Positions 53,787 through 63,427 of a stretch of DNA of 64,000 nucleotides are shown piece by piece. Under the pieces are notes generated by a model. It was not told the origin of the DNA. It worked only from the letters and a program-made list of their open reading frames with translations, and made no database searches. The translations under genes were made by a program, and so were the position numbers. How positions within the stretch are numbered: position 1 is the first letter of the stretch; each line of letters starts with the position of its first letter. The DNA is from Pseudobutyrivibrio ruminis (GTDB taxonomy: Bacteria; Bacillota; Clostridia; Lachnospirales; Lachnospiraceae): the NCBI GenBank assembly GCA_015057305.1, contig SVES01000012.1, positions 1-64,000 on the forward strand, in the 5' to 3' direction.

Positions 53787-54515
53787 TTATAAATCAAAAT
53801 CGTTGGTTATGCTTTTATCTATTTCAGGTGCATCCAAACCTGCTGATTCAAGACCTTCTCGTATAAGCTTCCAGTTCTTTAAAAACCATACTGTCTGTGC
53901 CGGGTGCTTGTACAAAGAAAGCATCTGTGCTCCCTCATATTTGTAAGGATACACAAGAGGAATATTTGTAGGTCTTGCAGTTGTAAAATACACAACCTGC
54001 TTATACATTTTTCGAGCTACTGCATCCTCGGTTACGCAATAGTATATATTCTCTCCAAAATCCTCTGAATAATATAATTTCATATGAGTCTGCTTTACAT
54101 CGCATGGGTCCATATCTTTTACATCAAATTCATTTGCTCTAAGAGATTTGATGTCAAAATCTTCTATGTCCTCCACCCTTGCTTTCTGTAAGGCTTCTCT
54201 CCACTTTTTTGCTTCAAGTGGACTCATCAGACCTGCAAAAAAGCGGTCCTCCTTTTCAACCTTTTCAGACTCTTCTTCGGATTCTGTAGGGTCTTTTCCT
54301 GTTTTAAGCCAATGGTTAATTATATTAAGATTTTTGTTAAGTTCATTGAGGTGAGGAGCATATTGCTTATCTAACCTGACCATTTCTTTAAGATAGTCTT
54401 CAAACTCTTTCTTATAGGCTTCCATAGTATTTTTCTGTTTGAAGTAAAATGGTAAACATATTAAAAGGGCTATACCCATGAAAATAACAAAAATATTTAC
54501 TACTAACCAATCCAT
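53787..54515 (-). CDS. Hypothetical single-pass membrane protein
   Basis: Family not recognised. I start at ATG 54513-54515 (GGAGAGTTGGT before it), giving 242 residues; an in-frame ATG at 54581 would put 22 unusual basic residues before the membrane helix. One N-terminal helix (WLVVNIFVIFMGIALLICLPFYF) anchors a soluble domain that is rich in charged coiled-coil residues (about 35-110). A compact C-terminal half follows, with YYSEDFGENIYYCVTEDAVARKMY and VYFTTARPTNIPLVYPY. It is 9 bases upstream of the YitT gene. Confidence 0.7.
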   Translation of the reverse strand: MDWLVVNIFVIFMGIALLICLPFYFKQKNTMEAYKKEFEDYLKEMVRLDKQYAPHLNELNKNLNIINHWLKTGKDPTESEEESEKVEKEDRFFAGLMSPLEAKKWREALQKARVEDIEDFDIKSLRANEFDVKDMDPCDVKQTHMKLYYSEDFGENIYYCVTEDAVARKMYKQVVYFTTARPTNIPLVYPYKYEGAQMLSLYKHPAQTVWFLKNWKLIREGLESAGLDAPEIDKSITNDFDL

Positions 54516-54607
54516 ACCAACTCTCCATTTTCGTAATAATTTATGCCCAATAGATTTTACCACTTTTACGAATATTTGCACAGAGTTCTTCCTCTTTAAA
54601 ATAAAAA

Positions 54608-54633
54608 AAGGACCCGCAAAACTGCGAGTCCTT
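54608..54633 (-). terminator. Terminator of the second chemoreceptor gene
   Basis: On the minus strand AAGGACTCGC and GCGGGTCCTT (54624-54633, 54608-54617) pair over ten positions with one wobble, followed by TTTTTTTATTTT. Confidence 0.85.
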
Positions 54634-54643
54634 CATCAATTTT

Positions 54644-56452
54644 TTATAGTGAAAACTGTGCAACAAAATCCTGAAGTTCTTGTGCATTTCCTGCAAGCCT
54701 ATCGGAAGCCTGTGCAACCTCATATGATGAAGCTGTCTGTTCCTGAGAAGCCGCTGATACATTTGATGTCTCGTCTGCAACAGAAATACTCATTTGCTCA
54801 ATATCGTGAATATTTCTTGCGATAGTTTCTGTTCCACCTGAAAGCTGCTCTACAATAGAACTCATGGTGCTTGATTCCTCAGAAATTGAATTTACCATGT
54901 TTACAATATTGTTGAAGGTTCCTCCAGCCTCGTTTACAAGCTCAGAGCCATTAACAACCTCCTCTGCACCATGGCGCATTGCTGTAACTGCTTCCTGAGA
55001 ATTTTTCATAATTCCAGCAATTAATTCATTAATCTTTTGAGCTGCCTGATTTGATTGATCTGCAAGCTTAGAAATCTCACTGGCAACAACTGCAAAGCCC
55101 TTTCCCATTTCACCAGCTCTTGCTGCTTCAATTGATGCGTTAAGTGAAAGAAGATTTGTCTGGCTGGCAATCTCTGCAACTGTGACAACAAACTCATCTA
55201 TGCTCTTTAGGCTTTCTCCTAAGTCCTCAACTACATTTGCAGTATTTTCAACAGAATCTCTGATTGTATTCATCATTTCTGTAGCATTTGTCATATCAGC
55301 CGCACCGTTAATGGCTGCCTCGTTGGTAGCCTTAATCATATCTGAAGAACGATTAATGGCTTCCTTAAATTCCTGCATGTTAGATACAAATGAATCGGTT
55401 TCGTTTGTAGCTTCTGTAACTGCATTAATCTGCCCTGATGATGACTGTGCAACATTAGTACAAGAAGTGGCAACCATCTCACTTGCTTCTGCAGATTGTG
55501 AGGCAGAAGCTGAAAGCTCCTCAGAGGCTGAAGCAACTGATGATGTTGTATCTGAAATCTGGAGCATGAGATTTCGTATATTAGAATGCATTAAATCCAA
55601 GGCCTCTGAAATTGCGCCTATTTCATTATTTTGGTTCTTAAGAGCTCTCACCTTTGCTATTTCATCATTTTCTGTGAAATCTCTATTAGACATGCGCACC
55701 ATTTCATGAGTTGTCATAATAATTGGCTTTGTAATCTTGTTTCCAAAATAAAATGCAATTATAAATCCAATTATTATCAATACCACAAGAATGATAACGG
55801 TCTGTATTATACTAGTTACAAGGGCCTGATGAGCATGAGCACTATACTCTGCCTCCATTGCATCCAAATCATCAATCCACACACCAGTACCCATGACCCA
55901 ATCAAATGGCTCATAATATGCTGTGTAATTGAGCTTTGGCAATTCCTCTGTCTCGTTTGGCTTAGCAAACAACAGCTGTGTATAGCCACCGCCCTCCTGC
56001 AAGCCATTTTCAATCATCATCTGGATATATTTATTTCCCTGGCTATCGGTAGCGTCCCACCTAGACTGTCCTTCTGTGTCACGACCTAAAAGTACCACAT
56101 TAATTCCCTTTGAGGTATCAACCCAGAAATAACCATTGCCATCGTTATATTTTAAATCTCGAATGATATCAGCAGATTCCTTTTCAGCTTGATCTAATGT
56201 CATTTCACCAGCCTGATATCTTGCGTACATGAATTCACATATACTCATAGCTTCTTCGGTTTCAAACCTAAGTTGAGCTTTTACATCATCCAGTAATCGC
56301 TCCTTGTAAGCAGCCGTTTGTGCTTCATTAGTGGAAACTGTATTAATAATCGTGAAAATAGAAATAATAACAGCCGTTACTATAACTGCCGCCAAAATTA
56401 CAGCCACTAAAACAGTTTTTAAACTACCTCTTTTTTTTGCTCCCTCAGACAT
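54644..56452 (-). CDS. Methyl-accepting chemotaxis protein with Cache sensor
   Basis: Chemoreceptor, 602 residues. Membrane helix near 14-38, an extracellular single Cache-type domain to about residue 200 ([21 protein letters not shown], and the [19 protein letters not shown] end that is typical of sCache_2), second helix [27 protein letters not shown], and the signalling tip [36 protein letters not shown]. Small-molecule or carboxylate ligands are typical of this Cache class. It is a single-gene transcript between the hypothetical membrane gene and the symporter. Confidence 0.95.
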   Translation of the reverse strand: MSEGAKKRGSLKTVLVAVILAAVIVTAVIISIFTIINTVSTNEAQTAAYKERLLDDVKAQLRFETEEAMSICEFMYARYQAGEMTLDQAEKESADIIRDLKYNDGNGYFWVDTSKGINVVLLGRDTEGQSRWDATDSQGNKYIQMMIENGLQEGGGYTQLLFAKPNETEELPKLNYTAYYEPFDWVMGTGVWIDDLDAMEAEYSAHAHQALVTSIIQTVIILVVLIIIGFIIAFYFGNKITKPIIMTTHEMVRMSNRDFTENDEIAKVRALKNQNNEIGAISEALDLMHSNIRNLMLQISDTTSSVASASEELSASASQSAEASEMVATSCTNVAQSSSGQINAVTEATNETDSFVSNMQEFKEAINRSSDMIKATNEAAINGAADMTNATEMMNTIRDSVENTANVVEDLGESLKSIDEFVVTVAEIASQTNLLSLNASIEAARAGEMGKGFAVVASEISKLADQSNQAAQKINELIAGIMKNSQEAVTAMRHGAEEVVNGSELVNEAGGTFNNIVNMVNSISEESSTMSSIVEQLSGGTETIARNIHDIEQMSISVADETSNVSAASQEQTASSYEVAQASDRLAGNAQELQDFVAQFSL

Positions 56453-56623
56453 TAATAACCCCTCCTAGTCTTTTCTTCTAGTCTTTTTGTGAAAATGATT
56501 AAATTGCACTCTCACATTCCTAAATTTATCACTTATTATCTGAATATTTACGTTTTTCACAAATAGTTCACTAAAAATTATGTTATTGGTTATCTATTAA
56601 GTAATTTGCTCCAATTTTTATTA

Positions 56624-58261
56624 TCATTGGTTAAAAACATCCATATCAATCATGCCTTCACTTTTTGCCACTATCAGGGTAGCGGCCATATCACCTGTTG
56701 TATTATTCATAGTATCAAACATATCAATGATAGGATTAATAGCTATTATGAGGCCTATTGCCTCTACTGGTACGCCTATTTCCATAAGCACTACCCCCAG
56801 GCATATTAGACCGTTTCCAGGCACACCAGGAGCAGCCAGCGACAAAAGCACAATAACTACTACAATTGAAAAAATAGATGAACTATCGATTGTTACCCCA
56901 TAGGCTCGAGCAAGAAAAAGCGAGAAGGATGTCAGAAAAATACATGTTCCATCCATATTTACAGTAGCCCCCAAGGGTATAGAAAAATTGCAAAGCTTTG
57001 GTGCTATTCCCAGCTGTTCTTTGCATATTTTCATATTTGTTGGCATTGCTGCAGAGCTAGAGCAAAGTGTAAAGCTGGTTACCATGCCTTCTTTTATTTT
57101 TTTGAAAAACTGAACCGGATTTATACGTGCAACAATAAGAACTAATAGTCCATAAAAGCAAATCATCAAAATAATTGTGCTAATCTGAACTGCCGCGGCA
57201 GACAGCACCATCTTTAGTGATGCGCCTCCCATATCAACAATCATCAGTGCAACGGAACAAAATACTGCAACTGGAATTACCTTTGCAATCATAGTAGTAA
57301 TAGTAAGGAACAAAGAATTACATGCTTCAAATAATTCCTTCAAAACAGCCGAATACTCCCCTATCATTCCAACAGCCACTCCAACCAAAATTGACAAAAA
57401 CATAATCTGGAGTGTATCTGATTCAACAAAAGGTTTAAAAAGGTTATCTGGAACTATATTGCGTATAGTATCTACTAATGAAATATTTACATCAGCGGCT
57501 ACAACTGCTGACGTGTTTTCAATATTACTCTCAAGCGCAAATCCAAATTCTCCTGGATGGAACAGAAAAGCCATACCAATACCTAAGGATGTGGCTACAA
57601 TAGTTGTAAATAAATATATACCCATTACTTTCGCAGCCATTCTTCCCAAATCTGCAAGATTCTTAAACTGGGAAATACATGTAGCTAAAGAAAAGAATAC
57701 AACTGGCGCAATCACAATTCGAATTGCCCTCATAAACATATCCTTTGCAGGGCGAAGAACATAATTACACAAGGCATCTCCCGCCATGTGTGGCAAAACG
57801 TTCTCAATCAACAGCCCAAATAGCAAGCCAAGGCATAAGGCCATAACAGTGAGAAACAAGTTGCTTCGTTCAGCTTTTTCAACAAGAATCCTTACTCTGT
57901 TTATCCCCTTTTTATTGCTATACTTAAACCTCTCACCAAATGCATTCAGTACAATTGAGCGAATAGCATCTTCACTTTCATTATCGATAGCATTAGAATC
58001 CGTAATTACGTTAGGTGAAAATTCCTGTCCTTCAATTTTCAGTTCTATACTAACGTCCCCTAAAAACTTTGCAATTTTAACAGATAAAACAGCTTTTTCT
58101 GGCGCATGCTGAAGTAACAAGGCCACCGTTTCCTCTACCAAAAGTTCCGCTTTTATAATGCTAGACTTAGTGATTTTTCTGGCGGTCAATGACTTTCGTA
58201 TAAAGTTTTGAACCTTTTCCAGTAAATCATTGTCTTCTTTAGAAACTGATATAGCCTCCAT
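56624..58261 (-). CDS. Dicarboxylate/amino acid:cation symporter (DAACS family) with N-terminal extra domain
   Basis: Secondary transporter, 545 residues. Residues about 132-530 form a normal DctA/GltP-like symporter with membrane segments and motifs LCSSSAAMPTNM, VNMDGTCIF and AAPGVPGNGL. Residues 1-130 are an extra soluble domain (KAELLVEETVALLLQHAPEKAVL and FLGDVSIELKIEGQEF) resembling the beginning of a histidine-kinase-type ATPase (HATPase_c) or anti-sigma fold. Such extra domains are uncommon in this family; its role may be regulatory. The gene is alone. Confidence 0.88.
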   Translation of the reverse strand: MEAISVSKEDNDLLEKVQNFIRKSLTARKITKSSIIKAELLVEETVALLLQHAPEKAVLSVKIAKFLGDVSIELKIEGQEFSPNVITDSNAIDNESEDAIRSIVLNAFGERFKYSNKKGINRVRILVEKAERSNLFLTVMALCLGLLFGLLIENVLPHMAGDALCNYVLRPAKDMFMRAIRIVIAPVVFFSLATCISQFKNLADLGRMAAKVMGIYLFTTIVATSLGIGMAFLFHPGEFGFALESNIENTSAVVAADVNISLVDTIRNIVPDNLFKPFVESDTLQIMFLSILVGVAVGMIGEYSAVLKELFEACNSLFLTITTMIAKVIPVAVFCSVALMIVDMGGASLKMVLSAAAVQISTIILMICFYGLLVLIVARINPVQFFKKIKEGMVTSFTLCSSSAAMPTNMKICKEQLGIAPKLCNFSIPLGATVNMDGTCIFLTSFSLFLARAYGVTIDSSSIFSIVVVIVLLSLAAPGVPGNGLICLGVVLMEIGVPVEAIGLIIAINPIIDMFDTMNNTTGDMAATLIVAKSEGMIDMDVFNQ

Positions 58262-58313
58262 TTAAACTCCTCCCCCCAAAATAGAATTTCAAATTGAATA
58301 TAATGAAAATAAT

Positions 58314-60065
58314 TTATAAACAAATATCTACATGGCAAAATTGGTTTACATCAAAAAGCCCCATGTCTGTAATCTTCAACTCAGGTATAACCGGCAGTGC
58401 TATAAAACAAAGGGGCATAAAAGGGTTTATGTCCTTGTGTATATTTAGCTTAGTTCTAGCAAGTGTCACTAATTCGTAAAGCCGCTCTGCCACGTACTCC
58501 CCTGGCTTATCAGTCATGAGGCCTGCTATTTCATGCTCCATATAATCTAAGACCTTGCCATCCTTTACTATAGTTATTCCACCGCCTATTTCTACAAGCT
58601 TATTAACAGCTACCACCATATCTCTATCATTGTCCCCTACAGTAATAATGTTGTGAGAATCATGAGCTATGCTCATAGCTAATGCTCCGCCCTTCAGCCC
58701 ATAGTTTTCCAAAAGTCCTACACCAACATTTCCAGTGCCTTTGTGCCTTTCAACTACAGCGATTTTTACAATATCCTGATTATCCCTAACCCAGCAGGAA
58801 TCAGCATCTCTTTTTACATGTGCCTCCCCAGCCATGGTAACTGCTGCAATAGGATGCATCCTGATAGTGCGAACCCTCTCGGACTTTAAATGAAGCCGCA
58901 ATCGTTCCTCAGAAAAATTATTAACATTCATTTTTCCTTCAACGGCAACTGGCTTTACTTTTTTGTCCTTGGCAAGATAGGCCCCTTCCTTTGCTACAAG
59001 CCTTCCACCAATCCAAGTGCTTTCCACCTTTAGATTGTTCAGGTCATCAAACATTATCAAATCTGCTCTTTTTCCAGGTGCAACAGCACCTCTATCTCTC
59101 AGTCCAAAGCACTCTGCTGCATTTATTGTGGACATACATATAGCCATTAGTGGATCCATTCCTGCCGAAACTGCCAGTCTATAATTGTTGTCGATACTTC
59201 CTTCTTTTTCCAGGCTCCATGCCTGCCTATCATCAGTGCAAAACAGGCAAAATCTATAGTTCTTTTCATCTATTCCCGGCACAAGATTAAGCACATCCTG
59301 GCAGCCTGTTCCCTGACGCACTAGTACATATATGCCTCGTCTAAGCTTGTCTCTCAATTCCTCTGCTGTTGTACATTCATGGTCGTTTGCAACACCAGAG
59401 GCCCCATATGCATCAAGCAGTGGACCAGTCAATCCAGGACAATGCCCATCTATTATCTTATTGATTTTTCTGGCCACCATTATTTTGTCTAAAATATCAT
59501 TATCACCATTACTGGTTCCCACAAAATTCATTAGCTCACCCAGGCCTAATACTCTCTCATTGGCGATTCTTTCCCCAATCTCTTTTGCACCTAGAATGGC
59601 ACCTGCATTTTCAAATGGAGTAGCTGGAACACAGGATGGAAGCTGTAAAAACACCTGCAGGGCGATATTTTCAGAGGCATTCAGCATATAGTCAAAGCCG
59701 TCTAAGCCGCACACGTTACAGATTTCATGGGGATCTGCTATAACTGTTGTTACCCCGTGAGGAACAACTTTTCTTGAAAACTCCGCCGGTGATAGGTGGC
59801 TTGATTCAATATGAACATGACTATCTATAAAACCTGGGGCTATATATTTTCCCTTAACATCATAGGTAGCCAAAGCATCTACAAATGTATCATCACCAAA
59901 TCCAGCTATAAATCCACCTGCAATATAAATATCTCCTGAAAAAACCTGACGATTATAGACGTCAACGACTTTACAGTTTTTAAGACATAAGTCTGCTGGT
60001 ATCCTGCCTGCAGCCACATCTATCAATCTCTTAAGTGTCCTTTTTTCCATTTCCATATACTCCAT
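58314..60065 (-). CDS. ade: Adenine deaminase
   Basis: Deaminates adenine to hypoxanthine in purine salvage. The 583-residue protein has the amidohydrolase metal motif APGFIDSHVHIESSHLSPAEF, GVTTVIADPHEICNVCGLDG, DGHCPGLTGPLLDAYGASG, NDHECTTAEEL and a C-terminal domain (ALAMSIAHDSHNIITVGDNDRDM). Length near 580 is normal for bacterial Ade. It is transcribed after the DUF975 gene, from which it is separated by a strong terminator. Confidence 0.95.
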   Translation of the reverse strand: MEYMEMEKRTLKRLIDVAAGRIPADLCLKNCKVVDVYNRQVFSGDIYIAGGFIAGFGDDTFVDALATYDVKGKYIAPGFIDSHVHIESSHLSPAEFSRKVVPHGVTTVIADPHEICNVCGLDGFDYMLNASENIALQVFLQLPSCVPATPFENAGAILGAKEIGERIANERVLGLGELMNFVGTSNGDNDILDKIMVARKINKIIDGHCPGLTGPLLDAYGASGVANDHECTTAEELRDKLRRGIYVLVRQGTGCQDVLNLVPGIDEKNYRFCLFCTDDRQAWSLEKEGSIDNNYRLAVSAGMDPLMAICMSTINAAECFGLRDRGAVAPGKRADLIMFDDLNNLKVESTWIGGRLVAKEGAYLAKDKKVKPVAVEGKMNVNNFSEERLRLHLKSERVRTIRMHPIAAVTMAGEAHVKRDADSCWVRDNQDIVKIAVVERHKGTGNVGVGLLENYGLKGGALAMSIAHDSHNIITVGDNDRDMVVAVNKLVEIGGGITIVKDGKVLDYMEHEIAGLMTDKPGEYVAERLYELVTLARTKLNIHKDINPFMPLCFIALPVIPELKITDMGLFDVNQFCHVDICL

Positions 60066-60078
60066 TTATATACAAAAA

Positions 60079-60105
60079 GCGGAGAAAGAATTACACTTTC
60101 TCCGC
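60079..60105 (-). terminator. Terminator after the DUF975 gene
   Basis: Perfect ten-base arms GCGGAGAAAG (60079-60088) and CTTTCTCCGC (60096-60105), followed by TTTTT on the minus strand; it may also work on the other strand. Confidence 0.85.
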
Positions 60106-60121
60106 AAAAAATAGTCTAAAG

Positions 60122-60793
60122 CTACTGATTCTTTGATAATTCAAGATATAATGCAGCATTTGCGTTTTCATAATATGGATTTGTCCAAAGCCAGCCTACT
60201 AAAGGAATAATTGACAATATGAACCAGCCAATAAATGAAAGGTCAAATACAAATGCTCTCCACTTATTGCCATCCATCATTTCTCTGGATTTTGTGATAA
60301 CCTCTGTTGCTGAAAGCTCTGGATTATCCTTAAGAATATATGGAACCATTCGGTAAGAATAGCCCTTTATAATACCAGGAATGATAAGCAACATAGTCCA
60401 AAGGGCTAAGAATAAATCTCTTAGGAATAATGTAATGAATATATGACCATATCCATTAAAGCCTTCTGATATTACACCAAGTGTAGCTCCATCTTCCTCA
60501 ACATTCTTTTTAAAGAATCTGTATCCACCAACTTTAAGTGGATTAAATAAAAAGATTTTGAGAAGTACAGAAACTATCATTACTATTGATAATGTACCTA
60601 TAAGTACAGTTAATACAGCAGGATCCATGAGTAAAAGCTGTGTCTGAAGTCCTTCAGAATCTGTTTGGCTGCTAGCTGATGCTGTTGCGCCACTAGTTAA
60701 AAGACCTAATAAAAAGGCAACAATTACAGAATTCCAGTAATTTCTTTTAAAAGCCTCTTTTCCTCTTTCCTTTACCTCGCTAATTGACCACAT
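60122..60793 (-). CDS. DUF975 family membrane protein
   Basis: Integral membrane protein of unknown function, 223 residues from the second in-frame ATG ending at 60793 (AAGGAGAAGGGAGTT upstream). It has about five membrane segments, an N-terminal SISEVKERGKEAFKRNYWNSV helix and the family motif FFKKNVEEDGATLG near residue 100, followed by YSYRMVPYILKDNPELSATEVITKSREMMDGNKW. These are hallmarks of DUF975 (YciC-like) proteins. It stands alone. Confidence 0.87.
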   Translation of the reverse strand: MWSISEVKERGKEAFKRNYWNSVIVAFLLGLLTSGATASASSQTDSEGLQTQLLLMDPAVLTVLIGTLSIVMIVSVLLKIFLFNPLKVGGYRFFKKNVEEDGATLGVISEGFNGYGHIFITLFLRDLFLALWTMLLIIPGIIKGYSYRMVPYILKDNPELSATEVITKSREMMDGNKWRAFVFDLSFIGWFILSIIPLVGWLWTNPYYENANAALYLELSKNQ

Positions 60794-60947
60794 AACTCCC
60801 TTCTCCTTTCCAGTGAAATAATTCAATTGTTTTATCTGCTGATACCAGCTTGGTATCTATCAAATCTTAATGTACATTATTACATATTTGCCAAATAAAA
60901 CGCATTTTTTCACAATTTTTTCATGAATCTAATCCCTGGACTTTTGC

Positions 60948-62174
60948 CTACATTTTTAGGGCTGCTGCAATAGAAACCCCTACCTTTTCATTGTAAGGTA
61001 TCATAGTAGACTGCAATGCGTGATAAATATCAGATTTACCAGGCCAAACTGTTGCTAGCAATTCATTATTTTTATCAAGCTGATGGAACCATGAGCCGGT
61101 CTTATGATCTAGTACCTTCGTGTCTAAGTACACCATAAACTCGGCATAGTCTTCCTTGTATTTTTCATTGGAGGTAACCCTATATAAAACCCCAGAGGTA
61201 TTGATTGCCTCAGCCAAAGTCCAATGCATTCTGTCATGAACAATAGGCTTGCCATTCCAGTCTGTTGTATAACATATACCTGGTGCACCATCTACATTCC
61301 AAGCATCATTAACAGCTCTGTTGTAGAGCTTTTCGGCAACTTTGATATAATCAGCAGCGTTATCTCCACCTAAGCCATAGGTTGAGACAGCCCATTGAAC
61401 TATTAGTCTAGCCCATTCTATTCCATGTCCAGGAGTAGCACCATATGGCTTAAAATTATCCTCTGGTTTGTCCTTGTTGCACTCTAAATCTGGCTTCCAA
61501 TCAATTGAAAAATGCTCTGGAATTCTGTAATCATTAGCTCTAGCCCAGCCAATCACATGATTTATAATTCGCCCTGCCCTAATTCTATAATTCTCGTTGC
61601 AAATGGCATCGGCTACTGCTAAAAATGCCTCAACAGTATGCATATTTGCATTGAGTCCACGATAATCATCTAGTTCAGTAAACTCTGTATTCCAGGTATC
61701 TACTGAAAGTCCCATATGCTCATCCCAAAAGAATCTGTCATATACCTTTAAAGCATCCTCTAAAAGTTGCTTTGCTCCTGGTCTGCCTGCAAGTGTGGCA
61801 GATGTTGCCGCCAAAATAACAAATGCATGTGTGTAGCACTGTTTAGTAGGCAATATAGAGCCATCAGGGTTGATACCTGCATACCAGCCCCCATGTTCAT
61901 CATCATGTAGCTCGCCAGTTAGTCCCTTAAGGGCTGCATCTGCCAGTGCATCACTACCCTCATGCTCAAGCATTACGCCCATGGAGTATACGTGAGCCAT
62001 GCGACTAGTTATCCAAGTCTCGCGAGGTCTGTCCTTCCAAGGAGTTCCGTCATCGCCCAAATAATAAGAGCTTCCCTCTAGAGATGGAAAATTCTTTCCA
62101 AAATTTAACAGACTCGTCCGCATCTGCCTGACAAAAGCTTTGTTTTCTGGTGAATCTAATGTGTATTTTTCCAT
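60948..62174 (-). CDS. AGE-family epimerase/isomerase (YihS-like)
   Basis: N-acylglucosamine 2-epimerase superfamily, 408 residues from ATG 62172-62174 (GCGGGGGTGGCT upstream). The (alpha/alpha)6-barrel marks are RMAHVYSMGVML, DDEHGGWYAG, CYTHAFVILAATSA, NANMHTVEAFLA, TPGHGIEWARLIVQW and the final histidine-containing segments. The active-site histidines fit sugar 2-epimerases or mannose/sulfoquinovose isomerases (the YihS/ManI branch). The substrate cannot be decided here. It is 11 bases before the NifX-FKBP gene end, but there is no functional link. Confidence 0.87.
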   Translation of the reverse strand: MEKYTLDSPENKAFVRQMRTSLLNFGKNFPSLEGSSYYLGDDGTPWKDRPRETWITSRMAHVYSMGVMLEHEGSDALADAALKGLTGELHDDEHGGWYAGINPDGSILPTKQCYTHAFVILAATSATLAGRPGAKQLLEDALKVYDRFFWDEHMGLSVDTWNTEFTELDDYRGLNANMHTVEAFLAVADAICNENYRIRAGRIINHVIGWARANDYRIPEHFSIDWKPDLECNKDKPEDNFKPYGATPGHGIEWARLIVQWAVSTYGLGGDNAADYIKVAEKLYNRAVNDAWNVDGAPGICYTTDWNGKPIVHDRMHWTLAEAINTSGVLYRVTSNEKYKEDYAEFMVYLDTKVLDHKTGSWFHQLDKNNELLATVWPGKSDIYHALQSTMIPYNEKVGVSIAAALKM

Positions 62175-62209
62175 AGCCACCCCCGCATCAATCAACACAA
62201 GTTAATATT

Positions 62210-63040
62210 TTATTTAACTTCTACAAGCTCAATAGTGAAGTTGAGCTCCTTTCCAGCCATTTCATGGTTTGCATCAAGAGTGATTGTCTTCTCATCCTTT
62301 GCAACAACCTTTACAGGAAATGGTCTTCCGTATGGGTCCTGTAAATATACCTGTTGGTCAACTACAAGCTCCTCTGAGCCTGGAAGCTGAGAAATCTCTA
62401 CTGTAAAAACAGCCTCCTCATCGCGCTGACCATAAGCTTCCTCTGGCATAAGGTGTATATCAACCTTTTGGCCAACTTCCATATTTGCCACAGCCTTATC
62501 GAAGCCCTTAATCATCATGCCTGCGCCGCAAACAAATTCAAGTGGCTCGCCTCTATCATATGATGAATCAAACTGTGTACCATCATTAAATGTACCTCTG
62601 TAATGAGTGCGGCATGTCCTGCCAACATTCTTGCCTTCAAATTCAGGCTTAGAATGGCATCCGCCACAACTATGACCTTCTTCATGGTCGCCACATGTAT
62701 GGCCTTCACCATGGTGATTGCAATTAACACCAGAATTTACAAGCTCCCCCTTAAGGTACGCTTCTACTGTAGCATCAACATCCCCTGATGCACCAGCACA
62801 AAGCTCAATTCCTTGTTCACTAAGAGCTGCCTGTGCGCCACCGCCGATACCTCCGCAGATAAGTACATCAATTGACTTATTGCTAAGTAGACCTGCCAAA
62901 GCCCCGTGGCCCTGTCCATCTGAACCGATTATTTCAGATGATACCACCTTGCCATCCTCTACTTCATAAATCTTAAACTCCTGTGTATGTCCAAAGTGCT
63001 GGAACACCTGACCATTTTCATATGTAACTGCTATTCTCAT
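62210..63040 (-). CDS. NifX-like domain fused to SlyD/FKBP peptidyl-prolyl isomerase
   Basis: 276 residues with two parts. Residues 1-108 look like the dinitrogenase iron-molybdenum cofactor-binding fold (NifX/NafY): MRIAVTYENGQVFQHFGHTQEF, GALAGLLSNKSIDVLICGGIGGGAQAALSEQGI. A His/Cys-rich linker (about 105-130; CNHHGEGHTCGDHEEGHSCGGCHSK) likely binds metal. Residues 138-276 are an FKBP-type SlyD-like domain (THYRGTFNDGTQFDSSYDRG, GFDKAVANMEVGQKV and the C-terminal NHEMAGKELNFTIELVEV). This points to a metal-dependent folding or insertion factor. It is alone with its own ribosome binding site. Confidence 0.9.
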   Translation of the reverse strand: MRIAVTYENGQVFQHFGHTQEFKIYEVEDGKVVSSEIIGSDGQGHGALAGLLSNKSIDVLICGGIGGGAQAALSEQGIELCAGASGDVDATVEAYLKGELVNSGVNCNHHGEGHTCGDHEEGHSCGGCHSKPEFEGKNVGRTCRTHYRGTFNDGTQFDSSYDRGEPLEFVCGAGMMIKGFDKAVANMEVGQKVDIHLMPEEAYGQRDEEAVFTVEISQLPGSEELVVDQQVYLQDPYGRPFPVKVVAKDEKTITLDANHEMAGKELNFTIELVEVK

Positions 63041-63115
63041 ATTAAACTCCTTTAAAACATAATTTTAATTATTATACCTTCTGAGTATATTTTAGGCAAA
63101 CTTCTTAATATACAA

Positions 63116-63151
63116 AAGGAACAGCTATTTAACATCAAATAACTGCTCCTA
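63116..63151 (-). terminator. Hairpin terminator after the 39-residue ORF
   Basis: AGGAACAGCTATTT and AAATAACTGCTCCT pair around a short loop with two mismatches; TTTTG follows on the minus strand. It lies between the ORF at 63167 and the NifX-FKBP gene. Confidence 0.6.
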
Positions 63152-63166
63152 AACACTTAAAGTTTT

Positions 63167-63286
63167 TTATTTAATTGCCTTCTTAGCTGCTTTCTTTTCT
63201 GCCTTTGCCTGAAGCTGGATCATTCTTGTCAAAATCATATCTGGCTGCCGCTCTTTTTCATCTTCAACTATCGCTATTCGTAACAT
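63167..63286 (-). CDS. 39-residue ORF of unknown function
   Basis: Hand-translated MLRIAIVEDEKERQPDMILTR followed by a lysine/alanine-rich tail (AKAEKKAAKKAIK). The first twelve residues look like the start of a LytTR-type response regulator, but the remainder does not continue a receiver domain. It may be a truncated remnant or a true small protein. The ribosome binding site (AAGGGG, 13 bases away) is distant and weak. The IS right end lies about 50 bases upstream. Confidence 0.35.
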   Translation of the reverse strand: MLRIAIVEDEKERQPDMILTRMIQLQAKAEKKAAKKAIK

Positions 63287-63333
63287 TAAAAGTTTGTCCC
63301 CTTTTTAATATACTGAAGTAAGTATACCATTTA

Positions 63334-63427
63334 TGCCTGTGAACTACCCACCACCTAAAGGAAGTGGGCTTCGTAGAGCCTTCGGCTCTTTTTAAGAAGT
63401 TTGATATTTAAGTTTCCACCCGATTAC
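63334..63427 (-). mobile_element. Right end of an IS200/IS605-type element with probable omega-RNA
   Basis: Between the tnpB stop and about 63338. On the minus strand the hairpins AGAGCC-GAA-GGCTCT and GGTGGG/CCCAC follow each other, as at the right ends of IS200/IS605-family elements. This part would form the 3' scaffold of the guide RNA used by TnpB. The element boundary is approximate. Confidence 0.6.
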
